The notes below the pieces were generated by a model that was not told the origin of the DNA, made no database searches, and saw only the letters and a list, made by a program, of their open reading frames with translations. Source: Kudoa neothunni (Eukaryota > Cnidaria). From it: a stretch of 64,000 nucleotides of DNA. The position numbers and the translations under genes were made by a program. Where the stretch lies: contig OZ199838.1 in assembly GCA_964304625.1 (NCBI GenBank), positions 7,688,001-7,752,000 of the forward strand, given 5' to 3'. Below are positions 34,291-46,540 of the stretch, one piece after another. Position 1 is the stretch's first letter. Each line of letters starts with the position of its first letter.

Positions 34291-34410
34291 CTAATAAAAA
34301 TGAAGAGTCATTACATGACTTCATTTCGGATTATATATTCCGTAAAAAATATAGACGTATCGAGCTTAGTGCTGTCTTTAAAGAAATAATGAATAATTAT
34401 TTAATATAAT
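34291..34410 (+). pseudogene. Merlin transposase C-terminal fragment
   Basis: The frame reads TNKNEESLHDFISDYIFRKK then YRRIELSAVFKEIMNNYLI and a stop. This corresponds to NPETLPHYVADFMHRKKYFG and ELSTLFKYIM at the end of Merlin A. The orientation is opposite to Merlin A on the other side of Helitron 2, so this is a separate copy. Confidence 0.75.
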
Positions 34411-34459
34411 TTATTGGTCTGTTTTCGTGAATTCGCCTGCAAATTTCCGGCTTGCGTCC

Positions 34460-35160
34460 CGTTTTGTAAAGAATAGCCAAAGATTCTACTATTGATAAAT
34501 ATTTATTCAAATGTCCAATGTGTAAAAAAAATTCAATTAGAAGAGGGACATTTCCGAGGGTTCCAAAGTAATTCTATGGCAAATCTTTGCATTGATGTAT
34601 ATAGAATTCAATGACATCCACATGTCGCATCCACAGCTGTCGAAACAACTGCAAACAGGTTCTGGCAGTACTATTTGTGGCTGGAGGAATTTTATCAGAG
34701 AAGTTTATATCGACGAATTTGATTTATATGATGAAATAATCGGAGAACATGCAATGGTAGTCCAAATTGATGGATCACAGATTTGTAAACGTAAGTATCA
34801 CCGTGGATGAGTTTCGATAAATCAAAACATATGGATGGTTGGTGGTATAGACTCATATGGTAATATATTTCAAGTGCTAACCACCATTCGAAATCGACCT
34901 ACACTTGAATATATAATAATTCGAAATGTTCATCCTGGGTCAATTCTTTGGACAGACTGGCTGGACTGGTTACAACGACCTGGGTATTATTTACTATAGT
35001 CATGAGACCATAAATCACTCGGTTGAATTTAAGACACAGGAAAGTGTGCATACCCACCGTATCCAAGCAAGTTGGGATGCAAGAAAAGAAAATACCGACA
35101 TATAACTCATAAAAAGTTGGAATTAATTGGTTCCTTTCTCAGAGTACCACATTAAGAAAA
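34460..35160 (+). pseudogene. Merlin B transposase, degraded
   Basis: A third Merlin copy in this block. Recognisable pieces: FKCPMCKKNSIRRGTFPRV (zinc ribbon, ~34500), GSGSTICGWRNFIREVYIDE (~34660), HAMVVQIDGSQICKRKYHRG (first D, ~34750), WMVGGIDSYGNIFQVLTTI and HPGSILWTDWLDW (second D, ~34950), then a frame change before the last motif region (CAYPPYPSK, ~35055). Several frame breaks and stops. Confidence 0.75.
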
Positions 35161-35430
35161 AATTCCAGAAAAATACATTTTCGATGTATATAAAAACAAT
35201 TAATGAAATTTATTTACATTAAAATTAGTTTATGGTTTAAATTTGGTTTTATTCGCCGGGGAACCCGAACATATCCGAGGAATTCAACTGAACTGTAAAA
35301 TAGGCAATAAATCAATTGAACTTGATCCTACAGAAGGTTAAAAATATAGTTATCAGGGCATATTTTTCTGAAAATCATCATACAGATTCAGTTTTACTAA
35401 ATCGAACAAGCGCGATTAATTGCGAGCAAT

Positions 35431-37104
35431 ATGTCTTTAGCCGATGAGTTCCTGGCTGATTTAGAGGAGGAGAATAACGAAGAAGACTTTAAAGAAATAA
35501 TTAATGAAGTTGTTAACAATGAAACCAATTCGAAATCTAGAGAACTTGCAGAGGTTGACAAGATTAACACTTCTGACTTCGGAAACAAAAAGTCCATACG
35601 TTATTTAACCAGATTGATCGGTAGCGAACGCCTGAACAGTATAACAGAAGCTATTCGATATTCAAAGTATTAATTAGAAATTTGTAATATCTAATATATG
35701 CTAGTGACAATGAATCCGATGTATCTGAAAGTCAACTGAGCAAGGAATATGAACTAATTGTTAAAGCAAATCAAATTATGGTTGATATAGAGAATGAAAT
35801 AAACATCATTCATAAATATCTCCGAGATATTTATTCCAAACGTTTTCCAGAGTTGGAGTCACTCGTTACGAGTGCAATATGATTACATTCAAACTGTTCA
35901 TTTTCTTGGTAATATGACGGATGGTGCAAAAGTAGATGATATAGAGTTTCTCACACCTGCGCTTAAGATGGTTGTAAGTGTTACAGTTTCCACCACGATT
36001 GGACATCCTCTTTCTACTGATGAGATTGCATTGGTAGATGAAGCTTGTCAAATGGCTGCAGACCTTTCGCTCAACAGAGTATTGTATTATTGAGGTAGAT
36101 CAATACTTTATTAGTTTTAGGCCCTCTTATTTGAATACATCCAGTCAAGAATGATTTTTATCGCTCCTAACCTAACTCATATGATTGGACCTAGTCTGGC
36201 TGCTCAACTTATTGGCTCAGCAGGAGGATTATATGCATTAGCTAAGATGCCTGCTTGTAACACCCAACTTGTTGGTGCGAGCAGGACAAATTCTTCTGGA
36301 TTTTCTTCCTTGAGCACTCTACCTCATACTGGAATTTTTATATCATTCAGAGTTTATCCAGGTACGCTATGAATTGGCGATTCATTGTGACCATTTGATT
36401 TTAGAAACTGCCTTTATTTTTGAGAAAAAAAGCCACGCGTATTCTTGCTTCAAAATGTACCCTGGCTGTCCGAATGGATCAGCAGAGAGAACATAAAGAT
36501 GGCAGTTTTGGTGATAAGCTTATTGATGAGATCAATGCAAAAATTGAAAAATCACTTGAGCCTCCACCAGTTAAAGTTGTTAAAGCTTTACCTCGACCCG
36601 ACGATTTCCCTAAACGAAGACGCGGTGGTAAGCGCCAACGAAGAAATAAAGAGCGTACCGGTCTTACCGAGCTTAGGAAACAAGCGAACACTATAAAATT
36701 CGGTCAAATACAAGAAGATGTATACCAAACAGCGGTTGGATTTGGAGTCGGTGCGATCGGTCAAGTGGGTACTGGTAAAATTAGAAATGCGCAACTCGAC
36801 AATAAAACAAAAGTTTCTCTTAGCAAACGTTTGCAAGTAATTAGATTCTTTACATTGATGAAAATATTATTGTTTAATTTAGAAAAATTTGGCCACCATG
36901 AACTCTACATTAGGTACAAAATCAAGCATGCGATCACAGATCTCTGGAACTGCCTCAACTGTCGCCTACACACCAATGAAGGGAATTGAAATCGTTAATC
37001 CTCAAGCAGCTGACACTTCTATGACTAATGGTACCGCCACTGTCAGATACTTTTCTAGTTCGAGTGGCTTCAAAAGCACGCTTCCGAAGCCCATAATTAT
37101 GTAG
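35431..37104 (+). CDS. PRPF31: pre-mRNA splicing factor PRPF31 (Prp31), two apparent +1 shifts
   Basis: Prp31 binds the U4 snRNA/15.5K complex and ties U4/U6 to U5 in the tri-snRNP. The start MSLADEFLADLEE equals the conserved metazoan N-terminus. Exons: 35431-35666, 35705-36078, 36121-36361, 36405-36836, 36883-37104; introns 38, 42, 43 and 46 bp. The NOP domain is clear: ENEINIIHKYLRDIYSKRFP, LKMVVSVTVSTTIGHPLS, MIFIAPNLTHMIGPSLAA, GGLYALAKMPACNTQLVGA. Then KKATRILASKCTLAVRMD, EPPPVKVVKALPRPDDFPKR, RKQANTIKFGQIQEDVYQ and GIEIVNPQAA. Two places need one base skipped: near 35870 (LESLVT to VQYDYIQTVHFLGN) and near 36335 in a run of five T (LPHTGI to YHSEFIQ). With both skipped the protein is 500 residues, the usual length. 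All splice sites work and conservation is high, so base-level assembly errors or a young pseudogene are the likely explanations. Confidence 0.87.
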
Positions 37105-37585
37105 TTGTTTATTTTATTGTACTCTGGAATTCATTTTGTGTCTCTCATCTATACAGTAAGTAACCAGTTTCACGCAATTTTTTAAAAACCTATTTTATTG
37201 GAATATAGATTAATCATTGTTTATATAATACGTTTCTTATACTATTTCAATCGAAATGCTTAGTAAAATTGTTTTAAAAGGTTGCTAAATAACTTAACTG
37301 TAAGTCACGTGATTTATCAATTTCACGCACTTTTTTCGAGTACTTCTTGTTTATTATTTAGTCAGGTCCAATATTTAATACCAGCAAACTCCTAAACTAC
37401 ATCTATTGTCGAAGAGTGCAATATTACTGATTATTATGAAAGTCTCCGATCTAATGACCTGAAAACTGTCATTGTATCGCATTTTAAAATATCTATTATC
37501 TCAACTTTTAATGACATCCTAGAGATTAAAAATAAAATAATCAAAACCTAAAAATGTTTTTAGAATCTAAAATAGAAATTATTTG
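37105..37585. other. spacer downstream of PRPF31
   Basis: AT-rich sequence with no gene, repeat shared with the window, or clear poly(A) signal close to the stop. Confidence 0.4.
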
Positions 37586-37589
37586 CATG

Positions 37590-37720
37590 CAGGACAATTT
37601 AATTTTGTTGATGAAGATGTATATGAGTGGATGGAGTGGACACGAAGAAAAAAGATTGTAGTAAGCGTCGTCACGATAATCTTCAAGAGAAATCAATTAG
37701 CCAAAGAAAATGTTTTACCT
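37590..37720 (+). pseudogene. possible Tigger CENP-B-type HTH fragment
   Basis: The frame reads FNFVDEDVYEWMEWTRRKKI, resembling HVYEWFTWMRQNKLEL of Tigger I at the start of the CENP-B-like helix-turn-helix. Only this short piece is present, with no DDE core or terminal repeat nearby, so the call is weak. Confidence 0.4.
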
Positions 37721-38414
37721 TCATGTGCAATTCGTTGAGGGTTTCGTTGTTTTAAAAATAAGGTCCAACATTTAAAAATCAAATTTTATTAATAATCTGT
37801 TGATGCTACGTCTGAAACTACTTCAGAGTAGATCAATCGAATCGGAACATTTTTTAAAAGATACTCTGAAAATTTTATTTACAATGTAAACTAAACTACC
37901 TTATTCCACCAATAGCTACAAGGGGAGTATTTCATTGATCGTTGGAAAATAGTTGTGTGCTGTTAACACGTTTCTCGAGTTTTAATTACCTTTTAAAACG
38001 CAACTTAATAACTATTAAGTGTCAATTTTTCTGAAATACCTGCACGCGCATACGGGTGAAATTGGACGTGACCAGGATGTCCAAACCATGGGTTCTTGGG
38101 GGTTTTTTCATTTTAAGCCAAACCTTGAGTTTTTTGGTTTATTTGAGATCCATTTATAAATAATAAGTTTTAGAATTAGGTAGAATAATCATATTTATTG
38201 CTTTAATAATGGAGAGAATTAAAATTATTCGAAATTTTAAAAAGATATCACGATCGTCGGCAACGTGCTGTTTTCCGACCCCTGGATAATTGTTACTCAA
38301 TCAATTGTTCTTATTATTCTGTGATTGTATTCGGGTATATCAACGCTGTCTTAAAATTTTATAGTTTTTCAATAACATAATCTGAAGTTATTGACGAGTA
38401 CTATTTTAATTTAT

Positions 38415-38548
38415 AAATGAAACTTTAAACGGAACTAGAAAAGCTTGGTATAATATGGGCTTCAATCAATATTGGTTAAAAGTAGAAGATTTTAAGGATT
38501 GGCTTGACCAATATGCTAAGAACAGAAATTCCAGCTACTGCAAATGTT
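38415..38548 (+). pseudogene. possible hAT TTF-type zinc-finger fragment
   Basis: The frame reads ETLNGTRKAWYNMGFNQYWL, KVEDFKDWLDQYAKNRNSSY, CKC and a stop. The spacing F..WL...DFKDWL....YCKC resembles the TTF-type finger at the start of ZNF862-like hAT proteins (F..KW...FPWL......CK.C). Nothing else of such a gene follows. Confidence 0.35.
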
Positions 38549-38567
38549 GAACGAATTTAGCCATTAA

Positions 38568-38610
38568 CCCTTAAACACTAACCCTGGGCTCCTAGAGCCC
38601 AGGGATTAAC
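38568..38610 (+). mobile_element. piggyBac F-type terminus, solo
   Basis: TTAA (38564-38567) followed by CCCTTAAACACTAACCC and a 9-bp hairpin CCTGGGCTC-CTA-GAGCCCAGG (38582-38602). It matches the left end of piggyBac F (CCCTTAAAGATCAACCCTGG). No second end was found, so this is a relic of one terminus. Confidence 0.7.
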
Positions 38611-38985
38611 TTACGTCAAACGCAGTATTATAATTTAATCTTAAATTAACTCTTCTACTATTAGCAGGTCACATTATATGATATATAAACAAAAATAGAA
38701 TAGTTAAAGGTAGCATGATAGACTTTAGTATTATGCATAACAAAAAAACTTCGCAGGAATTATTATATTGTTTCCTATTATTAGGATGTATTTATTCGTT
38801 GTCGGCTTTAATTTATTTGTATGCTAATCAACATTCCTATTAAGTTAGTTAGCAGAATTAATAATTATTTATTTTAAATTCACTTCTACCATATGTTCCA
38901 ACCGTTATAAATATTCACGTAGCATTCAATAAAAAATCACAGACAAGAAATACGTTTAAATTATTTTTGTTGAGTCACAGTTTAA

Positions 38986-41900
38986 TCCTCCCGGGACCGA
39001 GCTCATGGAAAAAACGCGTGTTCCCAACGGGGTCTTTTTTGACGAATTAAGTAAGTTTTATAATTAATGCATTTAATATAACTAGATTAACCTGTTAGAA
39101 CTTTATACAGCGAATACATCATCAATATAAATCACAATAATTATTCATCGGAAAATCACAAAAATTTGAGTCAAAACAAAAAATTTTCATTAATATATAC
39201 CGGACAACACACCATACTTTTATATTTAAAGTTATTCACAAGGAACCCCGACATTGAAACAATTTTTAAACAGAGAAAATACAGAAGATCATGCTTCTCC
39301 ATTAAGCACATTTTCCGGAGAACTTCGCCGAGCTTAACACTAATCTGAGATTAAAGTGAGATTGTAATATCCTCCCAAAATAAAGAGCTTCCTTCATCGA
39401 AATTTATATTTAGGAGTAATACTGATTATTTGGTTTAAAATTATATATTGTAACTCTTATTTTATCGGCATAATTGGCGTATTCTAGAGACTTGGATACT
39501 ATGATTAATTGTAACGATGTTTGCGTAATAAAACCAAAGATGAAAATCCTCGGAAATAAAATTGTATTGAAACAAAAATATATTTTTATTTAGAAGTTAA
39601 TAATCTAATAAGAAAATTTCGATAAAACTAGAGCAATATTTAATGATATTGTTAGCATTCACTTATATTGATTGCAGAAATAAAAATATTTTTTTCAAAC
39701 TAGGAATAAACTCTATCATACATATAAACTATGTAAAGTTTATAAGATTATACAAATTTAACTCTATTCGAGTTAGACATGCTAATAAACGACACCATTT
39801 TTAAGTACCTTTATTAGAAAATTTCCTTAATCGAAAAGGTAGTATATGAGCTTAATTAACTCAATTATTTAGATAGTTGCTCAAAATTAATGTTAAAATT
39901 TTGTGGGGTATAAGGTAGTTCAGTTTATGTGCAAAAAATCGGCAAAAATAACAATCACTATCCACATTACATGTTTGACAATAGGCAACATTCTTTTTAA
40001 ATCTGTGTGATGAGCAGATAGGTCTTTTACAATTATGACACTTTATGTTGGTTTTTCGATCAGTATTTCTCGAGCAAAACACACACCTTGATCTTTTATA
40101 TACAGGACTCAACCCTATCGAATCGGATGTATCATTATTATTTGTGTACTTGTTAAACAGTTCAAAACTGTATTTTATGTGTGATTGATAATTGGAACCC
40201 GCAGTTTGACGAAGTAACATATTCGACTGTACTAAATCGATACACAGATCTCTTAAGAAATGTTGTCTGCGACTTCGATCGTTAGTTCTCCAATCAGGGA
40301 ATTTGGACGTCCATATGACAAGCATTGAGAGCTGATATATCCACCAAATCCATGAACATACGTAAAGGCTACCTTCCAGTTGATCTTGAACAACTGTACA
40401 ACCCGTTCATTTTGTCACCGTTATCAACCGCTCTTTTAGGTTTATTGTAGTGGAGAATAATTGTTGGTCTCTTTCTCACACCCGCTTCTATTTCACCATC
40501 ATTTATTTCACTGGATAATAAATAAACAGCCCGATTCTTTTTTGGGATATATGACATCATTGTTATGTCATTATAGAAACAAAAAGTGGACGAAAGCTCA
40601 GGTTGATTTTTAAAATTCAGTAAATGTCGAGGAATGTACGTGTTATTGCGCCTAACAGTGCCCGTTAACGTAATTTTATTTTTTAACAAGAAAGTTGCTA
40701 GCAGATCCGTTGTAAAAAAGTTATTAGTGGTGACACCACGACCTGATCCAAAAAATGTTTCAATTAGTTCCTTGACAACCTTTTCCCCCTGTTTTGAATC
40801 TCTAATGCCTCCAATCTTACCTGTGTAGGGTTTAATATTTAATAAATACGACGTCTCGACATCCGCGGCTACCCATAACTTCATACTGTAGCGAGCGGGT
40901 TTATTTTTTATGTACACTCGAAACGGGCATCTTCCGCGAAATGACACCATTATTTCATCGACGGTTATGTGAGAACCAGGAGAATAGTTTTTTTTGAAAG
41001 AATCATTCATTTCATTAAAAATTTCCCGAATGGGTTCGAATTTATCATTAGATAAATTAAATCTAAATTGTCTTGTTTGTCTATCATCAGACCGTATTAC
41101 TCTATATATATGAGAAAAACGATTTCTTGCCATGGCTACAGAAAAAAAATTGTTTGAATAGCGGGTTTGTATCCCAAATATTTTTTTAATGATAATTTTG
41201 AACCATTACATCGTCCAGAAGCAATTAATATCCCAATAAAAGATTTTAACTCTTCAATGGTTTTTTTTCATTTCCATATCTGCTATTGGAAACAAAAATT
41301 ATTCGTGTAATTTAGAATCTTCTCTAGAATGGGTCAGGCATAAAAAGTTGAAAGCAATCAGAAATGCTGTTAACATTTTTAGCATCACATGAAAGTCCCG
41401 AGTTACTTGTGACAATATTGTGAACTCTAGTTAGCGTTCTTGTTTGATTTGTAATATCCCACAGAACTCCTGATTTCGACATTGATTTATTGTTCTCAGT
41501 TTGGCATTCATCATCATTTTGAGAATCAGAACATGGGTCTGAATCTTCCACAATATCCTCATAATATGAGGCATCTGATAGGTCACCTACAAATTCAAGG
41601 TCGTTGTCGGAGCTTTGATCAGTCTCTACATTATCATCAATTAGTTTATTCAGATCTTTGTAATACGACATGACTAAATACAAATTTCATTTCAAATTTC
41701 CCAGATAATTTTACTTATCCGTTCCTAATGTTTACTTCTCGCGGTAATCCGACCCCAACTAATCCCTTAAGTTATTCGGAATTACTCGACAAGTGAGTGG
41801 TAAAATCAAAATGTTTCCTCCATACTTGGTTTCATAAATTTTAAATATTTCAGATGAATTTTATTTAATTTCACTACCTAAATTCTACAAATAAAATTAT

Positions 41901-42073
41901 TATGTCCACGTTTAGTCAAGGTTTACTGATATGTGTTAACTTAAAAACAAAATTGAACATTACATTTCATTAGATTACAAAAACTGTGAGACGTGTATAA
42001 TCTTTTTTTAAACAGAAAAATCAAAAAATACGAAAAATGGGGTCACGAAATACCCCGGTTGGTCCCGGTAGGG
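38986..42073 (-). mobile_element. piggyBac C, both ends present (3088 bp)
   Basis: TTAA at 38982-38985 and 42074-42077. Ends: TCCTCCCGGGACCGAGC (left) and CCCTACCGGGACCAACCGG read inward from the right; both share CCGGGACC. The right end has an imperfect GGGGT...ACCCC palindrome (42039-42056). The transposase occupies 39861-41683 on the minus strand; 38986-39860 is AT-rich and without a gene. Confidence 0.85.
39861..41683 (-). pseudogene. piggyBac C transposase with catalytic D to N change
   Basis: The acidic N-terminus starts at 41683-41651 (LIDDNVETDQSSDNDLEFVG). A frame gap at 41130-41330 covers part of the N-terminal domain. The core has GSHITVDEIMVSFRGRCPFR (first D), then GRGVTTNNFFTTDLL where relatives have a DNFF motif: the second aspartate is asparagine. 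The third, RAVDNGDKMNGLY, is present but altered around it. LSYIPKKNR-type sequence (MMSYIPKKNRAVYLLSS) is kept. After another break the C-terminal cysteine-rich domain is well preserved: CVFCSRNTDRKTNIKCHNCK, RPICSSHRFKKNVAYCQTC. At least two frame breaks besides the active-site change; dead. Confidence 0.85.
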
Positions 42074-42178
42074 TTAACACGTCACAATTATCGTACATTC
42101 TCGCATTAGGCGTAAGTTTAAGTTTTTTTAATAGTGATATTTGTTCTTCTATATCATTCTTTATTTAAAAAATACGTT

Positions 42179-43390
42179 CTAACAAAAAATCATCGACATT
42201 TTCGAATGTAAATTCCATCGCGCGGTAAATTCCGATTGAAGACGATAAACTACAATAAATTCCACTGAACTGTAAATTAGCCGGGAATTTCTTTCCAAAA
42301 GAGGTTTATACAACTCTCTAGCCATTTCTTTCAGAAAATCACGTCTCAATTTTTTGAAATCGTTAAATATGTCTTTATACAGACAAAATGAATTTCTCAA
42401 CGTCAAATCCAACATATTGTAAAGTGCCACCATGGGCCAGCGCCGATTAAATCTGCGGACCGGAACGGAAACCAACATCTGATCCACGTATTTACTCCTC
42501 CTTCGAACCCATTATAATTCACTATTGTTTCAGGCTTTAGTTTATGTGTATCGTTGGTTATGTTGGTGTTGGTTGTTCCTGAGGGTATGAGAATCATTGC
42601 TCTTCTTTTTTTGTTGACATATGAAATGATCATATATTTATCAAAAAATGTAAACACAATGTTGAATAAGGATTGATTTCTAGACGGAAGAAAACACCGC
42701 GGTAAATCTCTCTTATTGTGTCGAATTGTTTCAAGGTATGTCAGAAGTTTGTCTAACAACTTATTGGCTAATCTAAAGAAAGAGAAGGAATTATCTGCAA
42801 CTATAATTCTTCCTGAGTTATACAAGGGAGCTGTGAGCGAAAGCACAATATTTTCACCAACACCATAGTTTTGGCTAAGTTGAGCTCCGTTCTTTCCTAG
42901 ATAGGGAGAAATGTTTACAACATATTTGTGGACTGGGTCGACAGCTAGGAAAAACTTTAGGCCATATTTCGCCGGCTTCGTCGGCATATATTTTCTAAAT
43001 GAGCATCTTCCTCTAAACGAGACTAACTGCTCGTTAACAGTGACATTTTCACCAGGGAAAAAACATATAGGTAGAGTTTGGATCCACATGTTCCATATGT
43101 TGCGAATTGGACAAAATTTATCCAATTCTCTTTTGTCAGATCTGGTGTTTGGATTATCAAAGTGAATACATCGTGGAATTTGGCGAAAACGATTAAATGA
43201 AAGATTTTGCGATACATCTCTCTCCCTTCCTTTAATCTAAACATTTCTAAAAGAGGTTGCTCTCTGTCTTTGTAGACGGCCGTCAAAATCATTCCATAAA
43301 TCAGAAAAGTGTAATTTCCCGTGAACGTTTGCTTGTTTTATTATTTCCTGAAAAGTTTCATTCATGAAGAATATAGAAAACAGTCCAACA
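42179..43390 (-). pseudogene. piggyBac D transposase remnant
   Basis: Minus-strand piggyBac coding without recognised termini. From 43365: MNETFQEIIKQANVHGKLHF, then a frame change, LEMFRLKEGREMYRKIFHL, FCPIRNIWNMWIQTLPICFF, VTVNEQLVSFRGRCSFRKYM (first catalytic D is N), KYGLKFFLAVDPVHKYVVN, IIVADNSFSFFRLANKLLDK (second D kept), IRHNKRDLPRCFLPS, and a frame change at the third D region (YNGFEGGVNTW, again D to N). The end reads RFNRRWPMVALYNMLDLTL. Closely related in sequence to piggyBac G. The cysteine-rich C-terminus is missing. Confidence 0.85.
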
Positions 43391-43819
43391 CGTTTTTAAG
43401 GTTAAAATGTAGAATAATGGCCGTAATCCAAATCAGCGACCACGATAAAAGTAGAACCACCTGTTGATTATTCTAATTTTTTGTATTTATCATTGTTTCA
43501 CCACCAGTAGGTTATTTTCGGCACTGTATTTGTTATCGATAATAGTTTTTGCAATATATTCTTTAAATAACTGCTAGCCCCTCGTAGTTATTTCCACAGG
43601 TCATACCATTTAATCGATGGAGTAAAGCATGCTTTGTTTTATCCTAAAGTTTGAGTGTGACAATTATGATTTTTTATTGATTGTCATATTTCATCGTTGG
43701 CGATCGCCTATTATTAATTCTGTCTATAAGAATTAGAAATTAATATTATCTGCAAGCATTAGATGTTACATTGTATCAAATGCATAACGTTAACATCCCA
43801 AACAATTTATTGTAATTAA

Positions 43820-45315
43820 CCCTCCGGAGCACGCGTGGGGTCTAAAAGACCCCACGAGGTTTTAATATCGCTGTACTATTTTTTTAGTTTAAGCTAGTGA
43901 CTCGTAGTTAATTTTATTCGCTTATTTTTCAACAAAAATTATAGAGATTTATCAGATATGGGGTTTGAAATTTTTTTACATTGTAATAGCAGTGATACGT
44001 TTTCGTCGAATTCGGAGACATAGAGCTCTGACTCCTATTTGGATAACATACTATCAGAAAACAATTATATATCTGATTCTGATATGTCAAAAGACATTAG
44101 CGATGATGAATTGATTGTTGACCGTTCAAATATTAATAAGGAAACATTACATGGAAAGAATTATGAATGGTCGCCTAATCCAGTCGGTTTGTTTGGCAAA
44201 AAAAGAAAACATGATATTATTCAAGAAAAACATCAAATCAATCTTCCTGATAATGTTAATATGGAGTCTGAGATATGAGCTTATTTATTACAGACGAAAT
44301 ACTGTACGACATACTACATTTTACAAATGACCAACTAAAAAAATACAAACTGATTTCAAACGAAAAAGAGATTGCGTTGAATTTGATTTATGCGAATTAA
44401 AAGCGTTTATAGGTTTATATTATTTTCTTGGTGTAAAAAAAAGCTAATTTAACCAAGATGAATGAACTCTGGGCAGATGATATCTTGGGATTTTCCATTT
44501 GCAAAAAAGAATTCTACCAAAATAGATTTAAGTTGCTGAAACTTGGTATCACTGCATGTGGTACTATTAGAAAAAATAAAAAGGAGATTCCTTCGGAATT
44601 TCTATCATCGAAGACAAAAGAGGTATATTCATCCATGTTTGGCTTTGCCAAAGATTTGACATTGCTGTCATACACTTCGAAAAAAAACAAACCTGTCATT
44701 TTATTGAGTTCTTTTCGCTATAAACCAATAATCAATTCAAATCATCCCCAGAAACCTCCAGAAATGATTTCATTTTATAATTCCACCAAGAGAGGTGTAG
44801 ACACAATCGACCAAATGTGCGCCAATTATTCTACCTAACGAACCACCAGAAGGTGGCCAGCAGTAATATTTCATGCGCTCCTAGATGTAGTTTCAATAAA
44901 TTTATATGTAATTTATTGTTTAAATACGAAGAAAAATATTCGGAGAAAAGAATTCTTAAAATCGTCAACATTACAATTGCTAGAGCAAAAAACGAATCGC
45001 AAAAGTACAAATCAATTTATGCCTTAATAATATTAATGTAGATGAGGCAAAAATAAAAGAATGTGACCAAATATCTACTGCTGCAGGTAGGTGTCATATA
45101 CGTGTTAAGTAAAATGATCGTAAAACGCCATCAAAATACAATGTTTTTTGGGGAAATATTTACAAAAAACATTCTAAAACTATATGCGACAACTGTTTTG
45201 TTAAACGATAATTATTCTATTGCATAAAACGTATTATTTTCATTATTTTCTTCGTGGGGTATTTTAGACCCCATGCGTGCTCTCGCGTAGTAATTTTTGC
45301 GCGTGCTCCAAAGGG
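43820..45315 (+). mobile_element. piggyBac A, complete termini, internal deletion (1496 bp)
   Basis: TTAA at 43816-43819 and 45316-45319. Ends: CCCTCCGGAGCACGCGTGG and CCCTTTGGAGCACGCGC read inward. The left end carries a perfect 10-bp hairpin CGTGGGGTCT-AAA-AGACCCCACG (43834-43856) and the right a shorter one GTGGGGT...ACCCCAT (45254-45273). The transposase inside lacks its middle. Confidence 0.93.
44039..45041 (+). pseudogene. piggyBac A transposase, core deleted
   Basis: N-terminal acidic region MDNILSENNYISDSDMSKDI (44039), then frame breaks around 44280-44450 (YDILHFTNDQLKKYK-type sequence). At 44458 the frame reads MNELWADDILGFSICKKEFY, but the next block is already RFKLLKLGITACGTIRKNKK: the section with the first two catalytic aspartates has been deleted. 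LLSYTSKKNKPVILLSS and STKRGVDTIDQMCANYS (third D) remain; then a stop and RTTRRWPAVIFHALLDVVS in the next part. Non-autonomous; could only be moved by another copy. Confidence 0.87.
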
Positions 45316-45455
45316 TTAAAACACTCATTCCTACCATTAAATGTTCAACATATTTCATGCTAACTTGTTATAAAAAATTCAGGATTAATCTACGAATCAA
45401 TTATAATCTTTAATCGGAAAATGTGGCCATTATTCTATATTTTAACCGTTATTAA

Positions 45456-46377
45456 CTCTTTGTGTGCAATAAGCCGTTGGCCCAAGACGAGGATTCATAA
45501 TATTCTCTGTAGTGACGTCTATATAATGATATAATAACTTGATATTATGATCGGCCGTCGCCGCGGGACGGGATTATTAGTTTGCGAATTGTGGTTTTAA
45601 CGCGTGCCACTGCTTCATTACATTCTCCTTCAGCATTTTTGATGGAGGTGGCTCATTAAATGTCTAAAATATGCCGCTTTTGCTCGTCGTAGAATCCACA
45701 GGATGTTCGCAATCTGATGTATCATCGGATTCTTCAGAATATTCAAGAACGGTTTCATCAATGTCGCTACTTAAAGGTTGATATTCATCGCTAAAATCCA
45801 CAGATGGTGCCATGATTATCTCAGTGTGCTCAGCAAACGATAAAATTGGTGTATATTTCGCGTTGACTCTCATATACGATCCTAAGGCTTAAATTATCTA
45901 TAGCTTATTTTGTAGGGGGATTATTTATTGCTAGAACACGCGGGTGATATGTTAATTTTGTTTGTTTTTAGTTAATAAACATCGTCCCTACGGTATATAT
46001 TTAAGCGATGGTTTACGACATGTTGCGATTCACGCACTTTATCGAATTATTGCGGATTATATTGATTAATAACTACTGAATCTCTCAGTATTTATTGGGC
46101 AGATTTTTTTAGAAATTTCCTAATCATCTTATAATAATTTTCTACATACATTAAATCAAAAAATCTGGGGTCTTTTTTAACCCAAAGCCCGTTGGAAGAT
46201 AAAAATTTTGTTCGATAATAAATAATCAATACTCCGCGTGAAATTTTTTATAAATCTATTTATTTAAATAATTTAGGAGGATAGGCGAAATTTTAAGTAT
46301 CCCAGATAATTATTAAATATTCTATGGACAAATTAAAATCGCCTTGAGGTCTAAAAGACCCCAAGCCTATTAGAGGG
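45456..46377 (-). mobile_element. piggyBac E, short derivative (left end tentative)
   Basis: The right end is firm: hairpin CTTGAGGTCT-AAA-AGACCCCAAG (46343-46365), then AGAGGG and TTAA (46378-46381). The left end is proposed at the TTAA 45452-45455 (CTCTTTGTGTGCAATAAGCCG), which matches less well. Only a minus-strand N-terminal coding relic is inside: 45664-45873, DEYQPLSSDIDETVLEYSEE, then SDDTSDCEHPVDSTTSKSGIF, typical of the acidic start of these transposases. Confidence 0.62.
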
Positions 46378-46540
46378 TTAAAATATTATTTTTGTAATAA
46401 TTGTATTTTTCGTAAATAGAATAGTGTTTATTATCACTTTTCCAAAATATAAATGACCTATAGCAGTTGTAACGACGTCACGTCACCCATCAATAATAAC
46501 CTCATTATTTACGGTAGTAGTCGTTGTTGTCACTTTACTA

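Noticed and set aside
35860-36340. Programmed +1 frameshifting in PRPF31
   Set aside because: The two sites share no slippery motif, and one is a T run typical of sequencing error; assembly error is simpler.
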